From contig NZ_JACDTY010000017.1 of assembly GCF_013520985.1 (NCBI RefSeq), positions 62,001 to 126,000 of the forward strand: a DNA stretch of 64,000 nt, read 5' to 3'. The stretch is from Mesorhizobium neociceri (GTDB lineage: Bacteria; Pseudomonadota; Alphaproteobacteria; Rhizobiales; Rhizobiaceae). Of the stretch, positions 45,994 to 54,687 are shown one piece after another; position 1 is the first letter of the stretch, and each line of letters begins with the position of its first letter. The notes beneath the pieces were generated by a model, which worked only from the letters and a program-made list of their open reading frames with translations, was not told the origin of the DNA and made no database searches. The translations under genes were made by a program, and so were the position numbers.

Positions 45994-46671
45994 CCATCGT
46001 AATGACATCAAACGTCGGGCCAGGAGTAGTCTTCCTGACATTCTGGGCAGCCAAGGCGCGGAATCCTTCCCCACGCGACGATTTTGGATGACCCGACCGA
46101 CGAGCCGTCAAAATTTTCCGCTTATGATTTCAAAAGGAAATTTGCGCGATTCGAATTGCTCGGCTTCGACAACGATCGCCAACAATCGGTCAATTTTTCA
46201 CGTCGGCTATCGCACGGCGCATTCTGCGCCAGAACGAAAAGACCGTCAGCACCCATAGCACAGGGCGTTCACGCTGGCCATGTTTGCGCCCTCCTGATAT
46301 CACACGAACCTGGCCTATTGAGGTTGAAGGAAGGCGACTGATAATAGGGACACTTGCTGCGGCGGTGTGGAAGGACACACGGCCAGCAAAGGCCCGAGAT
46401 GGTGACGAGAAGGCAGCGGCGTAACGGCTCGGTGCGCTAAGCCCATCCACTAGCCGGTTTCGAGTCCGGCCCGCAGTCAGTCAGGCAATTCGTCGGCTCA
46501 CGATTGAATCCCAGAGCAGGCTCTTGGCGGTCTTGGCGCTAGGAACAATCTCTTGACTAACAGCTCTCGCTAGTAAAGACTACGTTCTTAGTAAAGCAAC
46601 AGGGGAACGTGAGCGTTCCTTGCGCCCGGCCGTTGGAACGACGTTGTCCACGGATTTGAGCCCGCCAAAAC
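45994..46671. other. Gap between nifA and the Fic gene
   Basis: No convincing gene in 680 bases. Near the right end a repeat TAGTAAAG occurs twice (about 46571 and 46589) and a palindrome GGAACG-TGAG-CGTTCC lies at 46604-46619; both may regulate the Fic gene. Confidence 0.4.
46604..46619 (+). promoter_or_regulatory. Palindrome upstream of the Fic gene
   Basis: GGAACGTGAGCGTTCC is an inverted repeat with six-base arms. It lies 52 bases before the Fic start, just after the direct repeat TAGTAAAG x2. It is a plausible operator; the Fic protein itself has a C-terminal winged helix that could bind it. Confidence 0.4.
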
Positions 46672-47847
46672 ATGCCGAAGCGCACAACAGGCCGATACGA
46701 AAGCGTGACCGCAGGCGGCGAAAAAGTCAACGCCTTCGTTCCCTTCGATCTTCCGCCCGCGCGGCCGGTGCTCGTCATCGACGCCAAACTCGAACGTCGC
46801 CTTGGGCAAGCCGAGCAGGCGCTTGTCCGACTCGACCTGGCGGGCGAGATGGTGCCTTCGCTCGACTGGTTCATCTACGCCTTCGTGCGCAAGGAGGCGG
46901 TGATCTCGTCTCAGATCGAGGGCACGCAAGCATCGCTCGTCGACCTTCTCGCTTTCGAAGCCGAGGAACAGCCCCAGCCCAACGCCGATGTCGAGGAGGT
47001 GACAAATTACCTCGACGCGCTTGCTTACGCGCGCGGCCAGCTCGCGTCGAAACGTGGTCTGCCGCTTTCCCTGCGGCTCTTGAACGAGGCACACAAGCGC
47101 TTGATGCGCGGCGTGCGCGGCGGAAGTAAACAACCCGGAGAAATACGCAGCAGCCAGAACTGGATTGGCGGAAGCCGGCCAGGGAACGCGGCTTATTTTC
47201 CGCCGCCCTCCGAGAAACTTCCGCAGCTTCTCAGCGCATTCGAGAAATACATCCATGCCGACGACCGGCTGCCGAAACTCGTGCGGACGGGTCTCTTGCA
47301 TGCACAGTTCGAAACCATTCATCCCTATCTGGATGGCAATGGGCGGATCGGGCGTTTGATGATCGCCCTCCTGCTGGAACATTGGGGACTCTTGGGGGCT
47401 CCGCTTCTTTATCTCAGCCTCTTCTTCAAGCGTCACCGCGAGGAATACTACCGGCGCCTCAACCTTGTGCGGTTGGAAGGTGACTGGGAGGGCTGGATCG
47501 ATTTCTTTCTCGATGGCGTCGCCACGATTGCCGACGAAGCGGTCGCGGCGGCGCGCGAATTGTTCAACCTCATCAGCGCGGATCGCACCCGGCTGCTCGG
47601 TGTCGAATCGGTATCCGTTTCAGCTCTTCGATTGTTCGAGCGGCTTCCACGGCATCCGATTGTGACCGTCGCATCGGCCATGAAGCTGCTCGAGACAAGC
47701 AAGCCGACCGCAACCCGCGCCATCGAAGTGCTGGCTGAGATCCGTATCCTCGTGGAAACGACGGGAAAGAAGCGCGACCGCAGTTTCGCCTATCGCGCCT
47801 ATATGGAACGTCTGCGAACCGGAACGGAACTGGACTTCAGCCGGTGA
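46672..47847 (+). CDS. Fic-family AMP transferase with inhibitory helix and winged-helix tail
   Basis: The 391-residue protein has the Fic catalytic loop HPYLDGNGRIGRL (His217) and the class II inhibitory motif SSQIEG (Ser79...Glu83-Gly84), so its AMP-transferring activity is self-restrained. The last 70 residues (HPIVTVASAMKLLETSKPTATRAIEVL) form a winged helix. Proteins with this layout occur in many bacteria and modify GyrB/ParE or act without known target. It separates nifA from the nifB operon and looks acquired. Confidence 0.93.
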   Translation: MPKRTTGRYESVTAGGEKVNAFVPFDLPPARPVLVIDAKLERRLGQAEQALVRLDLAGEMVPSLDWFIYAFVRKEAVISSQIEGTQASLVDLLAFEAEEQPQPNADVEEVTNYLDALAYARGQLASKRGLPLSLRLLNEAHKRLMRGVRGGSKQPGEIRSSQNWIGGSRPGNAAYFPPPSEKLPQLLSAFEKYIHADDRLPKLVRTGLLHAQFETIHPYLDGNGRIGRLMIALLLEHWGLLGAPLLYLSLFFKRHREEYYRRLNLVRLEGDWEGWIDFFLDGVATIADEAVAAARELFNLISADRTRLLGVESVSVSALRLFERLPRHPIVTVASAMKLLETSKPTATRAIEVLAEIRILVETTGKKRDRSFAYRAYMERLRTGTELDFSR

Positions 47848-47862
47848 GCGGCCGGCGGTGGA

Positions 47863-48640
47863 TCACTCAACCCGATAGCCGAGCGCACGGTATCCAGATC
47901 GCCGCTTCGCCGCCATCTGCACCAGAACCGGCACGAGGTCATCGACATAGTCGACGACCAGAACCTCTGTTTTACCAGCATGCTGCCGTTGAAGCCGACC
48001 GACATATTGGGCCAAGGTGCCCTTCCACGAAATGGGCATCGTCAAGAACAGCGCGTCCAATCTTGGGTCATCAAAGCCTTCGCCCATGTACCGCCCTGTA
48101 GCAAGGATGAGCCGTTCCTGATCGTCCGCCACTCGCAGGGCGGCGTCTGACGCCTTGCGTTCGGCTGCCGACATTCCGCCTCGAAGGACGACAAGATTGC
48201 GCACGAAGCGCGAAAAGCTGCCTTGCAGATATTCGAGATGATCCCGGCATTCGGTGAGCACGACCGGTGACCGCTTCGCCTCCAGCGCTTTCAGCACATC
48301 GTCGAAGATCAGGTTATTGCGCAGTTCGTCCCGCGCGATGGCCGCATAGACCGCTGGCATGGAGGGACGGTCCGATCCCTCCAAGGGCGGCGGCAGCTGA
48401 AACTGCGTCGATCGAGTCTTGGCGCGGTGAACAATTCCCCGCCCCGCCGCTTGGGGCACGCGCATCAACGCGATATCGAACAGGTCCGCATTGCATGAAG
48501 ATGATCGGATGGTGACCATCTTTGCGAGCCACAGTCGCGGAAAGCCCGAGGACATAGCGCGCCTTCGCTCGGCGGGCCACGAGCTCGAAACTCGTCGCCG
48601 AAAGATGGCCGCGTGTCCTCGGAATGGTTCTCGCGGCCGG
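47863..48640 (-). pseudogene. DEAD/DEAH-type helicase, C-terminal remnant with frameshift
   Basis: Upstream part (48,450-48,640) reads HLSATSFELVARRAKARYVL, then GLSATVARKDGHHP and GPVRYRV, the motif III region of an SF2 helicase. About 48,450 it shifts frame and continues with AAGRGIVHRAKTRSTQFQLP and a helicase C domain (VVLTECRDHLEYLQ, LILATGRYMGEGFDDPRLDALFLTMPISW, QYVGRLQRQH) to the stop at 47863. Motifs I and II are missing or unreadable further right. The layout resembles restriction-like/TOTE-type helicases, but I cannot be certain of the subfamily. Confidence 0.8.
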
Positions 48641-49358
48641 CGGACGAGCGGTACCCTATCCCTGTCGGACCTCTACGCCGCTGTGCGCAGCCGGACCGAG
48701 CGCAGCCGCACGCGGACTTCTGGAGAGCGCGTCGATCCGTGTGGAAGCCAATCGCGATGATGCCGAACGCTTGGTGCTGGTCCTGCCTGGCTCGGATGCA
48801 CCGGTCATGCCGACCCACTGGAGCTTCGGCCAGCTCGCGGGCCTGGTCGGCGAGCCGGCCGCCTAGCCTGCTCGACGGTCTGAGCCAGATCGCCGACATC
48901 GGCAACGACCCTGTTGGACAGTCGCTCGCCAGCACCGAACAGACCAAGCACGTCCATCTCAAGCGAACAGCCGGATCGTCTCGCCCGCGAGAGCTCAGCC
49001 TCAGGCTTTGTCAAACTGATCCAGGCCTCCCACTTTTGGGCTGAAGGACCACCACCTGACGATTGTGACAGGGCGCGACGTCGGGCCCAGGATCGGTGGT
49101 CAGCATCTTGAAGGTTGTGGGCGGCTTGTTGCCGGGGGCCTCACGCCACAGCCCCGCGACAGCGATGAACCGCGAACCGAGCGTGAAGCGATGTCTCGCC
49201 TTCGGATATTTCGTGCCCGTGAACTCGAGAACGCGCATGAAGGAACGAGGCAGCGTTTGCTGTTTCCGAACTGCCGATCTTCGGAACCGAAGTTGAACAC
49301 CGGGCTGCCTTGGTTGGCGGAAACCCGAACGTCATCGATGCCCGCCCGATTGTTCCGG
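48641..49358. other. Decayed DNA left of the nifB promoter
   Basis: Probable remains of the 5' part of the helicase on the minus strand up to about 48,990 (a short stretch IDVLGLFGAGERLSNRVV may be its relic). No intact gene follows until the nifB promoter. Confidence 0.45.
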
Positions 49359-49451
49359 TGTCGGAAGCCCGACAGAAAACTGTGTCGGAGCAAACGAAAC
49401 GAATAGCCCGTTCGCGACAAAACCGACGATTTGAGTGGCATAGCTCTTGCG
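49359..49451 (+). promoter_or_regulatory. NifA-dependent sigma-54 promoter of the nifB operon
   Basis: TGTCGGAAGCCCGACA (49359-49374) is a TGT-N10-ACA site with full dyad symmetry (TGTCGG...CCGACA). TGGCATAGCTCTTGCG (49436-49451) is the -24/-12 element. nifB starts 40 bases downstream. Confidence 0.9.
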
Positions 49452-49490
49452 CTTCGAATTGCGACGTTCACCCCGCGACGGAGCCGTTCA

Positions 49491-50972
49491 ATGTCCGCAC
49501 CGGCAATTTCGGTTGAGAGCCTGACCGGCACGACATCCTCTGAACTGGCATCGGCGGCTGTGAAATCTGGCGGCTGCGCGTCTTCGTCCTGCGGCTCGTC
49601 GCGAAAGCCGGACGACATGGATCCGGCGATCTGGGACAAGATCAAGGATCACCCCTGCTTTTCGGAAGAAGCGCATCACTATTTCGCGCGCATGCACGTC
49701 GCGGTCGCGCCGGCTTGCAATGTCCAGTGCAACTACTGCAATCGCAAATATGACTGCGCTAACGAAAGCCGACCTGGCGTCGTGTCGGAAAAGCTGACGC
49801 CCGATCAGGCGCTGCGCACGGTTGTCGCGGTCGCCAACGAAGTGCCGCAGCTTTCCGTGCTTGGCATCGCCGGGCCGGGCGATGCCTGTTACGACTGGGA
49901 AAAGACGAAGGCAACGTTCCAACGAGTTGCCAACGAAATCCCTGACATCCGGCTTTGCATCTCCACGAATGGGCTCGCGCTGCCGGACCATGTCGCCGAG
50001 CTTGCCGACATGAATGTCGATCACGTGACGATCACCATCAACATGGTCGACCCGGAAATTGGCGCCAAGATTTATCCATGGATCTTCTACGACCATCGCC
50101 GATATGGCGGCATCGAAGCCGCCCGGATCCTGCACGAGCGCCAGATGTCGGGCCTGGAGATGCTAAGCAAGCGCGGCATCCTGACCAAAATCAATTCGGT
50201 GATGATCCCCGGCGTCAACGACGAACACCTGATCGAGGTCAACAAATGGGTCAAGGAGCGCGGCGCATTCCTGCACAACGTCATGCCTCTGATTTCCGAC
50301 CCGGCGCACGGTACGCATTACGGACTGACCGGGCAGCGTGGTCCACACCCAATCGAGATCAAGGCTCTCCAGGATCGTCTTGAAGGCGGCGCCAAGTTGA
50401 TGCGCCACTGCCGGCAGTGCCGGGCAGATGCCGTCGGCCTGCTCGGCGAGGATCGTGGTCAGGAATTCGGACTCGGCCGGGTTCCCGGCGAGATCACATA
50501 CGACGGCAGCAAGCGCGAGGCCTATCGGGAGCTGGTCGCGCATGAGCGCCTCGATCACGTGAAGGCCAAGAGCGATGCGATAGATGTTGTGAAGGCAGCA
50601 GGCTCCGGCAAGTCGCTCCTCGTCGCGGTGACGACTAAGGGCGGCGGCCGAGTCAATGAACACTTCGGCCATGCGAAGGAATTCCAGGTCTATGCCGCCT
50701 CGCCGGATGGGATCAGCTTTGTCGGCCACCGCAAGGTTGAACAGTATTGCCTCGGCGGTTGGGGCAAAGACGCCATTCTCGACGGCATCGTTGCGGCGCT
50801 GGAGGGCATCGATGTCGTGCTTTGCGCCAAGATCGGAAATTGCCCCAAGGATCAGCTCGCGGCCGCCGGAATCCGAGCCAGCGACGCTTATGCGCATGAC
50901 TATATCGAGACTGCCATCAGCGCGATCTACGCCGCCGCATCCGGAGCCCCCGCGAGCGCGGCAACCGCCTGA
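49491..50972 (+). CDS. nifB: NifB, FeMo-co core (NifB-co) synthase
   Basis: The 493-residue radical-SAM enzyme has the cluster motif CNVQCNYCNRKYDC, the GIAGPGDAC region and a C-terminal NifX/NafY-like domain (VNEHFGHAKEFQVY; KIGNCPKD). It makes the Fe8S9C precursor of FeMo-co. ATG 49491 is preferred; an in-frame ATG at 49431 lies at the promoter. The gene heads a long operon: nifB, fdxN, nifZ, fixU, SIR2-like, two ABC exporter genes. Confidence 0.97.
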   Translation: MSAPAISVESLTGTTSSELASAAVKSGGCASSSCGSSRKPDDMDPAIWDKIKDHPCFSEEAHHYFARMHVAVAPACNVQCNYCNRKYDCANESRPGVVSEKLTPDQALRTVVAVANEVPQLSVLGIAGPGDACYDWEKTKATFQRVANEIPDIRLCISTNGLALPDHVAELADMNVDHVTITINMVDPEIGAKIYPWIFYDHRRYGGIEAARILHERQMSGLEMLSKRGILTKINSVMIPGVNDEHLIEVNKWVKERGAFLHNVMPLISDPAHGTHYGLTGQRGPHPIEIKALQDRLEGGAKLMRHCRQCRADAVGLLGEDRGQEFGLGRVPGEITYDGSKREAYRELVAHERLDHVKAKSDAIDVVKAAGSGKSLLVAVTTKGGGRVNEHFGHAKEFQVYAASPDGISFVGHRKVEQYCLGGWGKDAILDGIVAALEGIDVVLCAKIGNCPKDQLAAAGIRASDAYAHDYIETAISAIYAAASGAPASAATA

Positions 50973-51005
50973 TCTGTCTCATTCCATTTCGAACCAGGAG
51001 TTAAA

Positions 51006-51200
51006 ATGGCTTTCAAGATCATCGCATCCCAATGCACCCAATGCGGCGCTTGCGAGTTCGAATGCCCCTCAGGCGCGATCAAATTCCAAGGCGAGAACTA
51101 CGTGATCGTGCCTGAGAAGTGCACCGAATGCGAGGGCAGCTTCGATGCGCAGCAATGTGCCTCGGTGTGTCCAGTGGCGGAGACCTGCGTTCCTGCCTAA
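51006..51200 (+). CDS. fdxN: FdxN, 2[4Fe-4S] ferredoxin
   Basis: The 64-residue protein has two cysteine sets: CTQCGACEFECP and CTECEGSFDAQQCASVCP, the second with the insertion typical of FdxN. It is the low-potential electron donor for nitrogenase or NifB in rhizobia. It follows nifB by 33 bases with a AGGAG ribosome site. Confidence 0.96.
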   Translation: MAFKIIASQCTQCGACEFECPSGAIKFQGENYVIVPEKCTECEGSFDAQQCASVCPVAETCVPA

Positions 51201-51296
51201 CCGCCAACTGACCACCGATATGGAGGGGACCGCCCCCGGAGGACGCCTCAACCGTTGTCAACAATCTGCGCCCTCATGAAGAACAAGGAACAACCC

Positions 51297-51617
51297 ATGT
51301 GGCTCGGACGTGAACAGGAAGTCGAAATTCGCACGCCTCCACGATTTGTGCCGGGAGAGCGGGTGCGTGCAACTCGCCACATCAAGAATGACGGCACCTA
51401 TCCTGGCAGGGAGATCGGCGAAAACCTCGTTCGGAGAGGCGACGAGGGCTATGTGCGCGACATTGGCACCTTTCTCCAGCAGTTCTTCATCTATGCGGTC
51501 GAATGGATCGACCGTGGCACGGTCGTCGGCATGCGAGCACGTGAACTGATGAGCCTCGACAAAGCCGAAGCGCCCTGCAGCGCTGAAAACAAAGCCAATG
51601 AAGGAACGGCGAGATGA
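51297..51617 (+). CDS. nifZ: NifZ
   Basis: From ATG 51297 (AAGGA eight bases upstream) the protein has 106 residues; ATGs at 51255 and 51276 are alternatives. The NifZ core is PRFVPGERVRATRHIKNDGT plus RRGDEGYVRDIGTFL. NifZ acts with NifH in P-cluster maturation of the MoFe protein. Its stop overlaps the fixU start. Confidence 0.94.
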   Translation: MWLGREQEVEIRTPPRFVPGERVRATRHIKNDGTYPGREIGENLVRRGDEGYVRDIGTFLQQFFIYAVEWIDRGTVVGMRARELMSLDKAEAPCSAENKANEGTAR

Positions 51618-51826
51618 AAGTCATGATCCGCAGGACCGATGCCGGCTTATCTGCGTATGTCCCCAAGAAGGATCTCGAGGAGCCGATCATCAGGCACGAG
51701 AACGAGGACCTGTGGGGCGGGACCGTGACACTCCGAAACGGGTGGCGGTTCATTCTACCCGATCTTCCGCGCGATACGCGTCTGCCGATCACCGTCGAGG
51801 CAAGGAAGATTGCCGACGAAGACTGA
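51614..51826 (+). CDS. fixU: FixU/NifT
   Basis: The 70-residue protein (MKVMIRRTDAGLSAYVPKKD, then EDLWGGTVTLRNGW, FILPDLP) is a full-length NifT/FixU. The family is nif-specific and its role is not known. It overlaps nifZ by four bases. Confidence 0.93.
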   Translation: MKVMIRRTDAGLSAYVPKKDLEEPIIRHENEDLWGGTVTLRNGWRFILPDLPRDTRLPITVEARKIADED

Positions 51827-51859
51827 CGCCGGCGGACAAGAGCGTCGAGAGGAACAAAC

Positions 51860-52783
51860 ATGAATACCAACCTGACCTCGGGCAACCTCGTGATCGTCCG
51901 GGACAGTTTTGCTGAAAAGCTGCTTGATCTGGCGAAGCGAGCGCTCACCGCCGATCACGTGATCCCCTATCTCGGCCCGGGTCTACTTGGGCTCAACCGC
52001 GCGGAGCCGCCGGTACCGCATACGCCCGAAGCCGTCGCCGCGGCACTCAACACGCGCGCGCCGGCGCCTGCCGTGATCCGCACCAACATGTGGTCGGTCG
52101 CGCAGTTCATCGAACAGCGCCGGCATCGCCGGACGCTTCAAGCCTGGATGACCGACATATTCGCAGCGTCGGTCGCGCCTACCGTCCTCCATGCCTGGTT
52201 GGCGAGACTGCCGCTCTCCCTGATCGTGGACAGCTGGTACGACGGTGCCATGCGGACGGCGTTCACACAGACCGGCCGGGCCGATGTCGTCGAGATACAA
52301 GGCATCACGCGGGCCAATGAGAGCGGCGACATTTGGACGAAAACCTACGATTTGTCGGGCAGAGAGCTCAAGGCCGACCCTGCGGCAAAGACGGTTCTCT
52401 ACACGCCCCACGGCGCCATTAGTCCAGCCGCAAATTTTCTCGTAGCGGACTCGGACTATGTCGAAGTCCTGACCGAAATCGACATCCAGACGCCGATCCC
52501 TGGGGTGGTGAAGCAGCGGCGCGCGAACCGTGGCTTTTTCTTCGTCGGGTGCCGCTTCGACGATCAGATGCTGCGCACTTACGCCAGACAGATCATGAAG
52601 CGCTCCGAAGGCCCACATTGCGCGGTCATGGATTCGAAGACGCTGACGAGAAACGAAGCCCGTTTCCTTGCCGCCAGCGGAATCACTGTAATCGATATGC
52701 CACTGACTGAAGCCGCGGCTCGGCTCGTCGAATCGGCCACTGCAGCAGGTGCCAGCCGCGCTCAACATGGAGCACGCCTTTGA
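51860..52783 (+). CDS. SIR2-like protein in the nifB operon
   Basis: The 307-residue protein starts after GAGGAAC. It resembles the SIR2_2-like group: VIPYLGPGLLG near the start (in place of the sirtuin GAGxS), HAWLARLPLSLIVDSWYDGAM (the TTNYD-like region is SWYDG here), HGAISPAANFLVADSDYVEVL, and GFFFVGCRFDDQMLRTY. In other systems this fold binds or cleaves NAD; catalytic residues are not clear here. Similar ORFs occur beside nifB in some diazotrophs. It links nif genes to the ABC exporter pair with 41 bases to the next gene. Confidence 0.8.
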   Translation: MNTNLTSGNLVIVRDSFAEKLLDLAKRALTADHVIPYLGPGLLGLNRAEPPVPHTPEAVAAALNTRAPAPAVIRTNMWSVAQFIEQRRHRRTLQAWMTDIFAASVAPTVLHAWLARLPLSLIVDSWYDGAMRTAFTQTGRADVVEIQGITRANESGDIWTKTYDLSGRELKADPAAKTVLYTPHGAISPAANFLVADSDYVEVLTEIDIQTPIPGVVKQRRANRGFFFVGCRFDDQMLRTYARQIMKRSEGPHCAVMDSKTLTRNEARFLAASGITVIDMPLTEAAARLVESATAAGASRAQHGARL

Positions 52784-52824
52784 CATGAGCCGTCTGGCTT
52801 GCTTCTTCGGTCGGGAGCACACCC

Positions 52825-54687
52825 GTGCGCAGTGATGCTGTCGGCACGAGCTCTCGCAATTCGCCCGCTCATGTGGCAGCGAGCGGCTGGGGCAGGTCCT
52901 TGCTGACGCTGCGGCGCATCACCGTGATGCATTTACGGCATCCATGGCAGGTTGCCTTCGCGATTGGTTCCACGTTCCTGGCGGTGATCCTCCAGTTGCT
53001 CATCCCGCAGCTCCTCGGCCGGGCAATCGACCAGACTCAGACCACCCTCGGCGGCGGCGGTGTGACGGCCGCGGCGGAAGAGGCACTGTGGATTTCAGCT
53101 CTCCTGCTGCTCGCCGTCAGCGCATTGCGCGGCATCTTCACGATGACGCAGAACTACTTTGCCGAAGCGCTTGGGCATCATGTCGGGTATGAACTACGGC
53201 TCGCCTGCTACGACAAAATCCAACGTCTCAGCTTTTCCTTTCACGATCAGGTGCATTCAGGCGATTTGATCACGATCGGCATGCTCGATCTCGAAGGCGT
53301 CAGGATGTATTTTTCCACCGGTCTGGTTCGCGCCTGTCTGCTGACGATGCTGATCGGAATCGGCGCCTACATGCTGATTTCCACTGACGCGGTGCTCGGT
53401 GTGCTCGCGCTTAGCTTCGTGCCGTTCGTCGGCTGGCGCTCGTCGGTAATGCAGCTTAGGCTGCGTGCGACTTGGTTGGACTTGCAGGAGCGGCTGTCGG
53501 TTCTAAGCCGCGTGATGGAGGAAAATCTCGGGGGCATCCGCGTCGTCCGTGCTTTCGCGGCACAGGATGATGAGATGCTGAAGTTCGACCAAGCCTCGAA
53601 CACCGCGCTCATCCTTGCTCATGACCGCGTCGCCACCTACGCATCCAACACGTCGGCGATGAGCTTGTCCTTCTTTGCTTCCCTGGGATTGGTCCTGTGG
53701 GTGGGTGGCAACAAGCTCATCGCCGACGACATCAGCATTGGAACGCTCACAACGTTCCTGACCACCATGACGACGCTGCAAATCCCTGTACGCCAGATCG
53801 GCCTGATGGCTAATGCATTCGCGCGCGCTTCCACTTGCGGTTCGCGTCTATTCGGTCTTCTCGACCAGGATATTACCGTCAGGGATGCTCCCGAGGCGAG
53901 ACCGCTTGAAATAAGCGACGGCGCTCTGCGCTTCGACAATGTCTCGTTTGCGTACCGCGGCCTGGAAAACCGTCCCGTTCTAAGGAACATCAGCTTTGAG
54001 GCCCGTAGGGGCGAGACAGTCGCGATTGTCGGTCCGCCCGGTTCGGGCAAATCGACGATCGCTCATCTGGTCCCCCGATTTTACGACGTTACTGACGGCA
54101 CTATTACGCTTGACGGGCAGGATATCCGCAGGGTCACCCTGGCGACGCTCCGCAAGGCGGTGGCGGTCGTACAGCAGGACGCATTCCTTTTCACCACCAC
54201 GATCGAGAACAACATCGCCTATGGCGATCCCTGGGCAAAGGCGCAGCGGGTTGAGCGCGCCAGCGAGTCGGCGCAACTGCACAACTACATCCTCGGCCTC
54301 CCGGCCGGTTACAAGACCGTTGTGGGCGAACGAGGCGTCTCTCTCTCGGGCGGTCAGCGCCAGCGCCTGGCTATCGCTCGGATCATGATGCTGCACCCGT
54401 CGGTCGTCATCTTCGACGACTCGACAGCCGCGATCGATGCCGCCACCGAGCAGCGCATCCGAACGGCGATGCGACTTTTCGCCAAGGATCGGGTGACGAT
54501 TGTCATCTCCCATCGGTTGAGTTCGCTCATGTACGCCGACCAGATCTTGTTTGTCGACAACGGCGAGATAATCGAACGCGGCACCCATCAAGAGCTTCTG
54601 GCAAAGCGAGGGCGCTACAAGGCCCTCCACGACCTGCAGATGCGCCCGGCTGATGGCATGGCGATCAAGAATGGGGACGGACGCTGA
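52825..54687 (+). CDS. ABC exporter subunit A, degenerate Walker B
   Basis: The 620-residue half-transporter starts at GTG 52825 (GGGAG upstream). It has about six N-terminal membrane helices and an ATPase with Walker A GPPGSGKST, signature LSGGQRQRLAIARIM and Walker B VVIFDDSTAAID, where the catalytic Glu is Asp. That is the pattern of the non-hydrolysing site in heterodimeric exporters such as TM287/288 and BmrCD. It overlaps the next gene (TGATG at 54684-54689), its obvious partner. Confidence 0.93.
   Translation: MRSDAVGTSSRNSPAHVAASGWGRSLLTLRRITVMHLRHPWQVAFAIGSTFLAVILQLLIPQLLGRAIDQTQTTLGGGGVTAAAEEALWISALLLLAVSALRGIFTMTQNYFAEALGHHVGYELRLACYDKIQRLSFSFHDQVHSGDLITIGMLDLEGVRMYFSTGLVRACLLTMLIGIGAYMLISTDAVLGVLALSFVPFVGWRSSVMQLRLRATWLDLQERLSVLSRVMEENLGGIRVVRAFAAQDDEMLKFDQASNTALILAHDRVATYASNTSAMSLSFFASLGLVLWVGGNKLIADDISIGTLTTFLTTMTTLQIPVRQIGLMANAFARASTCGSRLFGLLDQDITVRDAPEARPLEISDGALRFDNVSFAYRGLENRPVLRNISFEARRGETVAIVGPPGSGKSTIAHLVPRFYDVTDGTITLDGQDIRRVTLATLRKAVAVVQQDAFLFTTTIENNIAYGDPWAKAQRVERASESAQLHNYILGLPAGYKTVVGERGVSLSGGQRQRLAIARIMMLHPSVVIFDDSTAAIDAATEQRIRTAMRLFAKDRVTIVISHRLSSLMYADQILFVDNGEIIERGTHQELLAKRGRYKALHDLQMRPADGMAIKNGDGR

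Noticed and set aside
46084..46341. 85-codon frame downstream of nifA copy 1
   Set aside because: No ribosome site, no family resemblance.
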